From Selenia dentaria (lineage: Eukaryota > Arthropoda > Insecta > Lepidoptera > Geometridae): a DNA stretch of 64,000 nucleotides. Position 1 is the first letter of the stretch. Every line of letters starts with the position of its first letter. The notes beneath the pieces are model-generated. The model worked only from the letters and a program-made list of their open reading frames with translations. It did not search any database and had not been told where the DNA came from. This document shows positions 54,631-64,000 of the stretch, piece after piece. The position numbers and the translations under genes were made by a program. The stretch spans positions 24,210,656 to 24,274,655 of the forward strand of contig OU862884.1 of assembly GCA_917880725.1 (NCBI GenBank), written 5' to 3'.

Positions 54631-57600
54631 ATAGGCTCAGAAAACACATTAATGTGATCAAAGGCATTTATTTACATATTTTTGTAGGAATTGAGGTTAA
54701 AAATTATAATAAATAATTAACATTCACATAAGTGCTTGCATTGTTTCAATTTAACTTTATTTTAGTTACAATAATTTTCTTTGTAATTTCGTAGCATGAT
54801 TACTAACGGCCAACAGCCTTGTAAACATTGCATAAATTTTAATAACTTCATATAGTACTGCGCACTACAACACTGGCGCCCTACTAAATGTCGTTATTTA
54901 AATGTATGCACCATTTATAAGTAAGGCCGTTAATAGATAGATATTTTACCATACATTTTTGCACAATAATACTCAATAGTTTATGATATGGTTGCGGTGA
55001 ACATGATTATGTGCTGGGTTATGCACCTCCCAAAAAGTAACTCATATATTTCGTTAATATTATGTGCGTACACGGACGATAGGCACATTGAAAATCATAA
55101 GGGTTTCTAAAGATTATATAAAACCCCACCTACTGCTGCCAGCTGATTCAAAATCGATGATATGTAGCAGGTACTATTATTTATTCTGTGGCGATGAATC
55201 ATTATTTATCATACTGATAAGTATGATGGTGTGATAAAACATTTCAACAATACACATCTTAAGCTGTGTCCTAGATTAGTCATGAAAAGTTATCTATACT
55301 TACCATGTAAAACGATAATCTAGTCAATATTATCTTGTATCGTAGGTACAAGAAAATGATTTATTGATAAATATTAAAATATAGGTTTGTATTTGGATGA
55401 TAATAATTATTGATAATATAGGTGTGCCGTAATATTATTAGTCACAGACATATTGATGAATCATCTTATGATTATTCTTAATGTACATTATTATCTTATT
55501 GCTTGATAGCATACTATTGAACCCAACAAGTTTCTCAATGCCAATGCACCGTACAGCACATTTGAGACTCTATGATGTATTTAGTACCTATTTTTAGGTA
55601 TGTGGTGCATATGGTCATTGTACAAGATTCCATGAAAAAATCATGTCGTCCTAAATGAAGCTTTAAAAGATTTTTTTATACAAGTATAGGAGAGTACTGA
55701 TTATGAAGTGGTAAAGACAGGATATCGATTATCGACCTAACTGACAACTGTTTGTTTTAAAATTCTAAACTCTAATCACTGAAACGAATTCAGAATTAAT
55801 CACTGATTAAATTAATATTAACACTAGTCGAGGAGTTCACGTTACCGTTTTTTTAGAGTTGAACGTACACTAATAGTGAAATGCGAAAGTGTGTGTGAGT
55901 TTATGTTTATCAATTCTTCATTCGTGCAACGAATCAATAAGTTGGAGTGAAATATGGCATTGGCATAACTTAAACCCTAGATAAACACATATATATGCTT
56001 ATACTTATACCTGAAATAAAGTTCATGCCTGTGGGATAGTTATTTTCCGCACAGGAGGAATTGCGGAGCGCAGCAAGTAGTACCTACACAATTATTACCC
56101 TGTTGTTTGTTGATTGTTGTTGTTACCCAGTTGATTAAGTGAAATTTGTCATCACTACGACGAATTGCTGCACGCATAAACGACGTACATAATGTATAAT
56201 TCTGATTAAATAGAATTATGATCGATAATAGCGACTTTAACTAAATTCTCGTTAATTTGAGCTGTTTATTTGTGTAATTGTAATTATGGGTTAGTAGGGT
56301 TTACAGATAAAATGATAAATATCGTCTATTTTGTAACTGGTTTACATGTATATTATGATCACCATGCGTGTGTTCTTTGTAAGACAATTGAAACAGTTAT
56401 AAGTATGTATTGAAATTCTCTTGCCTCCAAATACGTATATTTAAGCTGACACTTTCTAGGCAAAATGTTATGTTTGTGAAATTGCTACATACTCGGCGGA
56501 TACCTACACTAAAGAAAAAATATGATACGTAGGTATTTTTTGTTAAGCAAGTTTCCTTGCTCCTTTATAATAATAAAACCCGAAATTACGTGTTTGTATT
56601 CTCCGTTGTGATTTGAAGATATTTTTTTATATATAAGTATATACGAGTATACATACTGTATATATATATATCAATGTTTCAGCGATACGCACATCAGTCA
56701 ATCTTAAATACTCGCATATATGTGTATGAATATATTACTTAGGTACTTGTTTTGCTAGACAACTAGTTAGAAGATTTTTGGGTAACTTTACTAATTTAAA
56801 CGCTGGTCACAACACATCACTATCGAGCCAAAATGCAACTAGAAATATAAAACAACATAAACATTATTACCAATATGAAACGTCTTTTGAAAAACACGTC
56901 TGAAGAAACATAATTATGACTCCGATAATGCAATAATTATGAAATTCACGTCTCGAAAAAACCAAGAAATTGCTTATGCCACTTGCAACACGCGTGACCA
57001 GAAGTAAATAAATAAAAGTGGTTTCTTTTGTAAAAGTGATTTGATATCCCTTGTTCGATCTACATTGGGCATGTAACGAAACTTACCAGCATCAAGTAGG
57101 AGGCGGATGCACGAGTTCGTTGGGCATTGGACGGTGGTAGGGCATATTTTATTTAATATCCATCAAATTAATATTGATATTGGTGTATTGGCTACAACAT
57201 ATTACATTGGTGCAAGTAGGCTCAATGTGTGGTCGCGTCCTTAAAAAGGAAACCTTTTTAGGATCACTTCGTTGTCCATCTGTCGGTCTTGACAGACAAA
57301 TTTTCAGGAACTAGTGGACATTAGTTAAAATTAATAATACTCTGCAAAATCAAGTTTCTAATCAACGCAGTAATAAAATACGGTCGCTTATGCCCCATAT
57401 TTCGAATTTCAAATAAATCAAAACCTGTAGAGTAGGTACTTCTTGTTTATCTAGAATTTTGAATACCTACTGGATTCTAGAATAGAAAAAATACGTAGCA
57501 AGAAACATGGTCTCGCAACGCAAATAAAATGTTCTGAAAATGGGCTATTTATAGTTATATCACAAATAAGAATATTTTTAATACGTTGGTTCTCGCACTC

Positions 57601-57639
57601 TTATCCTATATTATACAGTAATATATACAAGTGTAAAAC
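54631..57639. other. AT-rich non-coding stretch
   Basis: TACTAACGGCC (54801) and GGCCGTTAATA (54925-54935) form an 11-bp inverted repeat that may bound a small element. A retroposon-like patch with GGAAACCTTTTTAGGATCAC and CTGTCGGTCTTGACAGAC lies at about 57247-57300. No gene recognised. Confidence 0.45.
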
Positions 57640-57960
57640 TTGGTGTTCATAATCAGCCCATTTTGTTCCCACTGCTGGGACTCGAGCCTTCCTATCAGAG
57701 AGAGGAGTTGGGCCATAATCCACCACGCGGGCCCAGTGCAGCTTGGTGTATAGGTTAGTGGCCAACCCATGTCGAAGTTTTCAGGCCGCCCGAAGGCCTT
57801 GACAACAGCCTAATGACTGTTGTCCTAAGACAAACAACCGGGACCGACGGCTTAACGTGCCCTCCGAAGCACGGAAGCGCTCAGTTGAATAATGCCATTA
57901 GCGGTCACCCATCCAAATCCTGACCACAGCAAGTGTTGCTTATAAGATCGCCAAGTCAAG
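57640..57960 (-). repeat. Interspersed repeat, about 320 bp
   Basis: CAGCCCATTTTGTTCCCACT, CCTTCCTATCAGAGAGAGGA, CCACCACGCGGGCCCAGTGC and GGGACCGACGGCTTAACGTG are landmarks of a lepidopteran repeat. Pieces of it appear at 43446 and, in the other orientation, at about 4870. Non-coding. Class uncertain. Confidence 0.6.
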
Positions 57961-58289
57961 CTCCGCTACGTATTATTATAGTGTAAAGTCTTTAAAGTAA
58001 CACAACCGATATTAAAATCCGGCCAAATGCATGTTCTGTCTTGCGCTAAGGATAAATACACATATATACATATATGTACAAATACAACACATTTTTTTAA
58101 TGTAGTGGTACAGCGCTCGGTGCGCAAGGCAACCCGCACTTGGCTAGTTTTTCTGTAAATGTTTGCACACTGTTTACACCGATATTTCTTTTTCGATTTG
58201 CGTCATTATTTTACATTCATGCAGCAGATGAAGCTCTCGCAATGGCTATATGCATAAGAATGATTTCTATTATTATACATTTTATTTCG
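57961..58289. other. Non-coding stretch
   Basis: A short GC-richer patch GTACAGCGCTCGGTGCGCAA at about 58108 resembles part of a repeat. Nothing else. Confidence 0.4.
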
Positions 58290-58400
58290 ACGTCTCCGTT
58301 AGCTTAGTTGGCGCCCGTATAAAGTCAGGGGTCCCAGGCACGACCCCTGGACGAGGCAAATATTTGATTAGCGAGAAGTAACATACTCTTTGGGTATTGG
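58290..58400 (+). mobile_element. tRNA-like retroposon head
   Basis: TCCGTTAGCTTAGTTGGCGC has a box A match (TAGCTTAGTTGG). A hairpin GGGGTCCCAGGCACGACCCC stands where the T arm would be, with a degenerate box B. Best read as a SINE head and not a tRNA. Confidence 0.45.
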
Positions 58401-59571
58401 ATGTTGTGGTGTTTTATTGTATTCCCATGTAGAAGAAAATGTCCATGGCACATTTCCCCCGAGACACTGGGCATTGCAGTGTTTCCTCTGGATGACTACG
58501 GCTTAAAAATAACTATTGATGACATGTCTCGCATACCCATGTGTTTCTTTATATTAATTTACCTTTTTATTTCGTGACGAGTGAGTCCTGAATTTTCCAA
58601 CGCCCTGACGGCTACCCTTCTCATATGCATAACCTCGCTCGCGAACAGTTTTTGCGACTTGTCGTGCGAATAGATACGATATTGTCACAACACAATCGAC
58701 ATCAATCTCACGATAGAGCCGGGTGAAGTTGCATATCAATGTTTTACTCGATACATAACTCTGACATAACTAGTAGGAGCATATGTCTTAATTTACCTCC
58801 TCTGCTACGAGTATTATTATTCGTCCGTCATATTGGGCCGTCATTCGAGTTTAAAATCCTGTATAGTTCAGGAAAGACGAGGAAGAATAGATGGAATAAT
58901 AATTTGGAATAGTCCTGGGAAGTCTCTACATTCGATAGCGTCGATAGCCATCGCTTTACAACCGCCCGGTCGATAAATCACCTCAGACTGGAAATTAACT
59001 TGGTTGCGGCCATCCTCCACTGTTGTTACTATGGCTAACTCGTGGTAACATGTCGAGACTCCGACTCAGAACTATTCCATAATATTCTCATATTGGAAAA
59101 TTCCGTAAGGTACTTACCTACAACTGAAATTCCTAAGTTGAATTGGGATCAAGCAGGCGGACGGACATACAAACTGAAGCCGTAACCTGTAACAATAAGA
59201 CGAAAAATAATTTAACGAATTATTTAAATTTATAAAAGAATATAGTTATATTAGGTATTATAAACGTGGTTGTGAAAATCAACATAATGTTGGTGAAACT
59301 AAACAAACCTTCATGATGTGTAAAACATTTTGTATATTTTGTATAACTCCAATATCACGAGGCGACGAATAAAAGAACTAAACCGAACCAACACAAATAT
59401 TTGCCATGGCAGGTCTCGAAAAGTAGCAAGTCTACTGTACCTAATTACGTAATTAGATTAATGAACCCAATTTAATAAACAGATAGGAGTGGGTGGGTGT
59501 GGCGATAACTCCCAGGTTAATACGTTTTGTCATGCGCGTGTTTTTTATTATCATTGTATTTTTTGTTTCAG
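58401..59571. other. Non-coding, possible intron
   Basis: It ends in a T-rich tract and TTTGTTTCAG at 59562-59571, a good 3' splice site. The 61-codon minus frame at 58554-58739 has no domain. Confidence 0.4.
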
Positions 59572-59649
59572 AATGAAATATCTGCCGACGAGAACAAAGT
59601 TATTGATCCAGGCCACCGTCACTCTGTGATATATTAAACTTATATTTTG
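59572..59649 (+). other. Exon-like island (78 bp) with strong splice sites on both sides
   Basis: Preceded by TTTTTTGTTTCAG and followed by GTAAGT (59650-59655), both near consensus. All three frames close inside it: the first frame reads 21 codons (NEISADENKVIDPGHRHSVI plus Y) to TAA, and an ATG at 59573 opens 18 codons to TGA. It could therefore be the last coding part of a gene spliced again in its 3' untranslated region, an untranslated 5' exon, or a pseudo-exon. Neighbouring exons were not found. Confidence 0.35.
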
Positions 59650-59655
59650 GTAAGT

Positions 59656-60239
59656 CATGTTTTTTTTATTTGCGAGCTGTAGATTTAAGTACTGATCAAT
59701 ATTTTTCAAATCGTTTAAACGTGGACTCCATTCAATAACTCCCCTACTCTAGCGGTTATCGGTCCGTAGAAATGAGCCGGTCACATTTGAAGGTTCAGCT
59801 GGACTGGTGAAAACTTTGTCAGCTCTTCTTTGTCCCCCAATTCTGTAAAGTCCGTAAAATTAAAGTTACTACATAATCGTAAAACTTACGGCACCGACTG
59901 AGACTGGTCCACGAGCTCGAAAGACGATCAGCGAAGGTCTTCAACAGCAGTATCGTACTATGTTCGGGGTTAATGAATGGAAAGATGTAGTCCAGCAGAA
60001 ACCTAAAGTAACCGGCACAGCAGGATAATCCAGCTAACTTGGTAATGGTTCGTTGACATTTGTCGAAACACCGATATCCACTAGCTAGTAGCCACTAGTG
60101 TAAACAAGTTCTAGAAGAACGGTGACCGCGTGTTGCCTAACCTAGTGTAGGGGGCCTCCGTATACTTATTTAATTAACGACGTGTCCAAGTATATTGTAG
60201 CAATTACATAGAGACTTTACGCGAACGAAGGAGTCGTCC
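59656..60239. other. Non-coding stretch
   Basis: Nothing recognised. Confidence 0.45.
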
Positions 60240-60345
60240 ATTAATCACGTGAGGCTCGAAAAGGGGGGAGGGGGTTGGGCAAAACGGAATGTGGGGGGGG
60301 GGGGGGGGTGGGGGTTATTGTAGTAAGATATCACGTGTATTCATT
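60240..60345 (+). repeat. G-rich patch with a 16-base G run between CACGTG sites
   Basis: AATCACGTGAGG, AAGGGGGGAGGGGGTTGGGC, a 16-G run at 60293-60308, GGGGG at 60310-60314 and ATATCACGTGTAT follow each other. Part of a lepidopteran repeat as far as I recall. It has quadruplex-forming potential. Confidence 0.6.
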
Positions 60346-60544
60346 TTTTCGTCAAACGCGATACATTAAATATCTTCATATACTATAGTACAGTTTATGT
60401 TTTTGCATAATTAGACTATTCCTTTAATATAATTTTTATACCAGTAAATAAAACCTGTAACCTTTCCGTCTACACTTTTTGTCATGTTTATTATTAGATT
60501 ATACTTTACACCTGTATTTAAAGATAATATTCTAAAAAATTTAA
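60346..60544. other. Non-coding spacer
   Basis: Nothing recognised. Confidence 0.4.
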
Positions 60545-61140
60545 GATTCTTTGCAGGTACTAAAAATACACGTGATTTTCGGTGGGAGTGGGGGATTTTT
60601 TTTATTGACCGAGCGAGCGAAGCGTTTGACTGACTTTCATATGTCCGTATGTTTGTTAGGTTTTATGTTGGTCCTCATGTACAGGTGTTCAATCTTGAGG
60701 AAACTTGGTATGTATGTTCTACTATTTAATAAAAAAATATTTGACGTTGGCGTTTATGAGTGGGGGAGGGGGGTACCTTTCCTAAAAAAGTGGTGAAGTT
60801 TGATGCGGCGCTATATTTACCGACCGACTTCGGTAAAATTTTGGTACACACATTAGGTACCTGACCTTAAAGAGCAATTTCGAATATGAGCATAATTGGT
60901 CAAGTGGTTTCTGAGATAATAGGTTGTGAATATACTGCGAAAAATTGCCGCTGATAAGACTATGTGCTCGCAAGATCTGCTGTTCGCAGAACTACTAGTT
61001 ATAGTTGTTTTTTATGGTTTCATTGCGCAAAAAGACAACGTCTACTCTAAACGGGGATTCGAACCACGTATAGGAATCACAGCGAGGCCGTACGCGTATA
61101 CGCAACTGAGCTATCGAGATACTGCTGAAGTTGTAAAGTG
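60545..61140 (-). mobile_element. tRNA-headed retroposon with long body
   Basis: On the minus strand, box A-like CGATAGCTCAGTTGCG and a perfect box B, GGTTCGAATCC, at about 61060-61110, head a body that runs to about 60550. The body includes GTCGGTCGGTAAATATAGCG and CGCTTCGCTCGCTCGGTCAA (a GAGCGAAGCG-type landmark). This fits a SINE whose body derives from a longer repeat. Frames of 60-80 codons on both strands within it are not genes. Confidence 0.5.
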
Positions 61141-62084
61141 ATAGCCAATAGGGGATAACATATGTATCTGTTTAAAAAGATATGCCTTGTTTGTTATAGT
61201 AAAAATTTCCTTATTAAAAATTAAATAAACAGTGCTTCTGAATGCGCCCGCACGAATTTCACCATTAAATATCATCAGTTTTACCTTATTACGCGCGGAA
61301 TTCTAAAATTGATAACTTCTTAGCACAAACCTGAAACTCTTGTCACAGAGTATCCTTATTTGTACAATCCACTAATTGCATGTAGCTATTCTAAGTACTG
61401 CAAAAATTACAACATAAACAGAGTATTAGAGTTTACCCAAAGAGCCGGTTTTGTCATTCTTGCTCTAGCCTGCTTCCACCTACGATGTCATCATTTCAGA
61501 CCATCGAGTGAGGTTGTGGTGAAACATCAGTCAATTAAATTTAAGAGCATAGTTCTACCTAATAATTTATTATGCAGGAAATTTATGTTTTGCTCTATTT
61601 TGTTGTATCTAATTTAACCCTTTGCCTACCAGAGACGTATATTAACGTGAGTGTTATTTATAAATGTTTTGTTTTAATTATCACGGTAACGTAAATATGG
61701 GCCGAGGCGAAGCCGAGCCACACATACGTAGGTAAGTCCATCAATGCCTTGTTGTGGCCAAGGCAAAGTATCACAAGTGAATCGCTACCCTTACTTCGCT
61801 ACTTTCCTTATACCTACCTATCTTCTATAATATTCAACAAAATAAAATTAAGGTACCGGTTTGTAAAGTCAAAATAACAGCTTTTTTTTAAATGCATCAT
61901 GAATAAGGATTACGAGTACTTACTTATAAGAGTAGGTTATAGTAACGCATATTATAGTTAATATAAAAAATGTTGGTTTGTTATGGCAAATCTCCGAAAC
62001 GATTCGACCTATTTCATTGGCAGATAGCTGATGTTACATATAAGGAGGAACTTAGGCTATTTTTATTTTAGGTTAATAATTAGG
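61141..62084. other. Non-coding, repeat fragment at 61440-61545
   Basis: GCCTGCTTCCACCTACGATG .. GAGTGAGGTTGTGGTGAAAC at 61468-61522 is a piece of a common lepidopteran repeat. The 85-codon frame at 61360-61617 crosses it and is not considered a gene. Confidence 0.45.
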
Positions 62085-62162
62085 GTTCCGCTCAAAATTA
62101 AAGCCCTTTGCATTATCGCGCGCCATGTTATGGGCAAAGCCGCGAACGGGTCAGCTAGTAAG
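62085..62162 (+). mobile_element. Retroposon tail fragment
   Basis: AGGGTTCCGCTCAAAATTAA, ATTATCGCGCGCCATGTTAT and GCGAACGGGTCAGCTAGTA resemble the ends of RTE-like lepidopteran repeats. Confidence 0.5.
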
Positions 62163-63303
62163 CAAATATAGATATACAATACAGGACTAATGAATTAATT
62201 AAATTAGTGAATTGTATTGGACATTTTATATAAATTCAATGTTGTTAAAAGAATAACAACTCGCTGTTTTTGCAGCCTATATTGGACAATTAACAATAAT
62301 GTTTTATGCTAACTAAATGTCAATACGTACAGTTTAATTGTACATTTTGATATAACAAATTAATAAGGTGATTGGAGACAGTAAAAGGAAACATGACTAA
62401 TCAATTATGCACGAGTCTTGACCCGAAGGAGTATAATTCAAATGGTTATTTATTAAATACCTACGACGCTACTCACAAAGTACATACTTAATTAAATTAA
62501 CCATTATACTTATTTAGCATTAACTGTAAAGGTTAAGAAATACATAATATTGAATATAATCAAAGCTAGTCCAGTGACTTCCTGCATGTGGTTTCCGTAT
62601 CCCGTAAACCGTGCGAGCGAAGCGTCGGGTCGGTCAGCTATAGCTTATAATATTAATATGAATTGATGTGAAGTCGATAGAGACTGTAATGTAATGCATA
62701 ATTTTAATATTTCTAAACATATTATACTCTTAGCACTTCATAAATGCCATACGATAGGCCGTGCACACTATCTCTGATAAGATACCAATACCGTTCGATT
62801 TATGTTCAAGTACACAGTGTCCAATCTATCTGTCGGATTTTATTATTTAACCAGTCGAGTCGCGGTTCCAGGAAATCGATTGTTCCGTAGGCCGTGGGGC
62901 GCAACAATCGGAGTTTTAAAAGGTTATATATACAATAATATATAATACAACAGTTATGAATACGAAAGAATGTTGCTTGAGTTTTACTCTCGGTTATTCT
63001 ATTTTTAACCCGTATGGGTTGCTATGCTGCTGAAATGAAATACCTAGTGTAATCCATATTTCGTATTGTGTATATATATAGTTAAGGAATAGTATACTAT
63101 GTTAAGGTCCTATAAGTACTTACTCCAATTTATCCAAACGTTTTGTTGTGCGTTATGTGTACATTAAATTTTTTATTTTATTTCATCCGAATTATAACTA
63201 TACTAGCACTTTTTGATGGGAGGTAAATGCTGTTGCACTGCCCCTCTGTCACAGAGGTGACGGTAAGGGGTATGCGGGGTTCAGACATGCTATAAAAAAC
63301 CCG
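62163..63303. other. AT-rich non-coding stretch
   Basis: At about 62605-62645 GTGCGAGCGAAGCGTCGGGT is another short retroposon-tail piece. GCCCCTCTGTCACAGAGGTG near 63241 contains a small hairpin. No gene recognised. Confidence 0.45.
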
Positions 63304-63444
63304 TAAGAGTGAGGCCCCATTGGTGCGTTACGTTGCGTTGTGTCGCGAAATATATATGTAAAACGTCGCAGCGTTGACGCCATCTGCGATGTTTTACATA
63401 TATTTAGCGACGCAACGCAACGCATCAATGGGGCCTCACCCTAA
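63304..63444. repeat. 140-bp palindrome (long hairpin)
   Basis: The left arm (63304-about 63371) and right arm (about 63383-63444) pair almost throughout: GTGAGGCCCCATTGGTGCGT opposite its complement ATGCGTTG..CAATGGGGCCTCAC, then CGTTGCGTTGTGTCGC opposite GCGACGCAACGCAACG, then ATATATGTAAAACGTCGCAG opposite CTGCGATGTTTTACATATAT. The loop is about 12 bases (CGTTGACGCCAT). A few mismatches. Foldback/MITE-type element. Confidence 0.8.
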
Positions 63445-64000
63445 GCAGGTCGCGAAGGTGGGGTCGGACTAGCGTTCACCATCTCGCACCAGCAGAACAC
63501 CCGGATAAATAAACAGTTTCCACAAGGAGGTTCTCTGTTTACGCCCCATCACGTTTAATAACTGATTTTTACACCGACATAAGCTTAATTGACAAGAATT
63601 AAGCACCACACCGCCGTGACTCAGCTTAGATGCCGTAGTACAAACAATTTTCTAAAAAGTATTCGTGTCGAAAGCGTCAACATTTCAATCTTCGGCGTAA
63701 AAACTATTAGTTATCTGTGTCACAGTTTCCTGCTTCACGTTATTGATACGTTACGTTACACTTACGCAGTTGTTCGTGCTAGGCCCACTGGACAAGAACT
63801 GAAGGTCTGAAGCCAGTAATAGCCTATAGGTAGCGACATTTAAACGCCTGTTACTTGACTGAACAATTTATAGCATGTGACTGGTACGTGCTACTACTCG
63901 TCCTTTAGAAGATATTTATTATATATTAAAGGTGCTACGCAAAAACAATTACACATGGATGGTTATTGCTTTTCTTTTAAGAGAAGACTAAGTTTTGTAA
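63445..64000. other. Non-coding window end
   Basis: The 73-codon frame at 63589-63810 has no recognisable domain. Nothing else seen. Confidence 0.4.

Noticed and set aside
61055..61125. Possible minus-strand tRNA gene
   Set aside because: Boxes A and B are good but acceptor-stem pairing is absent and a long repeat body follows; a retroposon is more likely.

Overview
The window looks like nuclear DNA of a moth or butterfly (Lepidoptera). It is strongly AT-rich and has almost no long open frames. It is packed with repeat families familiar from lepidopteran genomes: short retroposon tails starting AGCTGC..CCGCGGTTTCACCCGCG and ending TTTATAATATT.GTATAG, GACAGACAGACAGAC stretches, frequent GTAGGTA words, several LINE remnants, Tc1-like elements and an env-bearing LTR retroelement of the TED/17.6 (errantivirus) type. 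There is no bacterial-style gene organisation and no confident structural RNA gene.

Layout. 1-12 kb: non-coding DNA with a 5'-truncated LINE (about 1.2-2.5 kb), a possible small first exon near 3.35 kb, short retroposon tails, a small inverted-repeat element and a Tc1 transposase remnant (9.3 kb). 12.0-12.3 kb: a CpG-rich island with a perfect TGACGTCA site that resembles a promoter plus untranslated exon on the minus strand. 13-18 kb: retroposon tails, an RTE-type LINE end and a 589-bp retroposon with 16-bp target duplications. 18.3-19.9 kb: a nearly intact Tc1-like transposon. 19.94-27.90 kb: a complete LTR element with 225/227-bp LTRs, 4-bp target duplication, tRNA-Ser-type primer site, gag, pol and env, but at least four breaks. 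28-37 kb: foldback elements, a near-identical local duplication, a second Tc1 remnant and a MITE family. 38.19-39.07 kb: the only convincing cellular gene, an intronless 291-residue seven-transmembrane receptor-like protein on the minus strand. 39-64 kb: mostly non-coding, with another LINE (47.7-49.0 kb), several foldback elements, tRNA-derived retroposons, an exon-like island at 59.57-59.65 kb, a 16-base G run and a 140-bp palindrome near the right end.

How the parts work together. Most of the sequence is the product of mobile elements: reverse transcriptases (LINEs), DDE transposases (Tc1 type) and an integrase/envelope-bearing LTR element. None looks intact. The receptor gene has its own minus-strand TATA-like sequence and a polyadenylation signal just beyond its stop, so it may be an independently transcribed single-exon gene. 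The candidate exons and promoter suggest that parts of the window may be introns or flanks of larger host genes whose other exons lie outside it.

I found no convincing new multi-gene system. The most worthwhile leads are the receptor gene, the pair of foldbacks with inverted cores (1-50 and 42.66-42.72 kb), the splice-bounded islands, the CRE/CpG island, and the LTR element's frameshift site and repeat-rich Gag tail. Product names rest on motif recognition by eye, without database searches.
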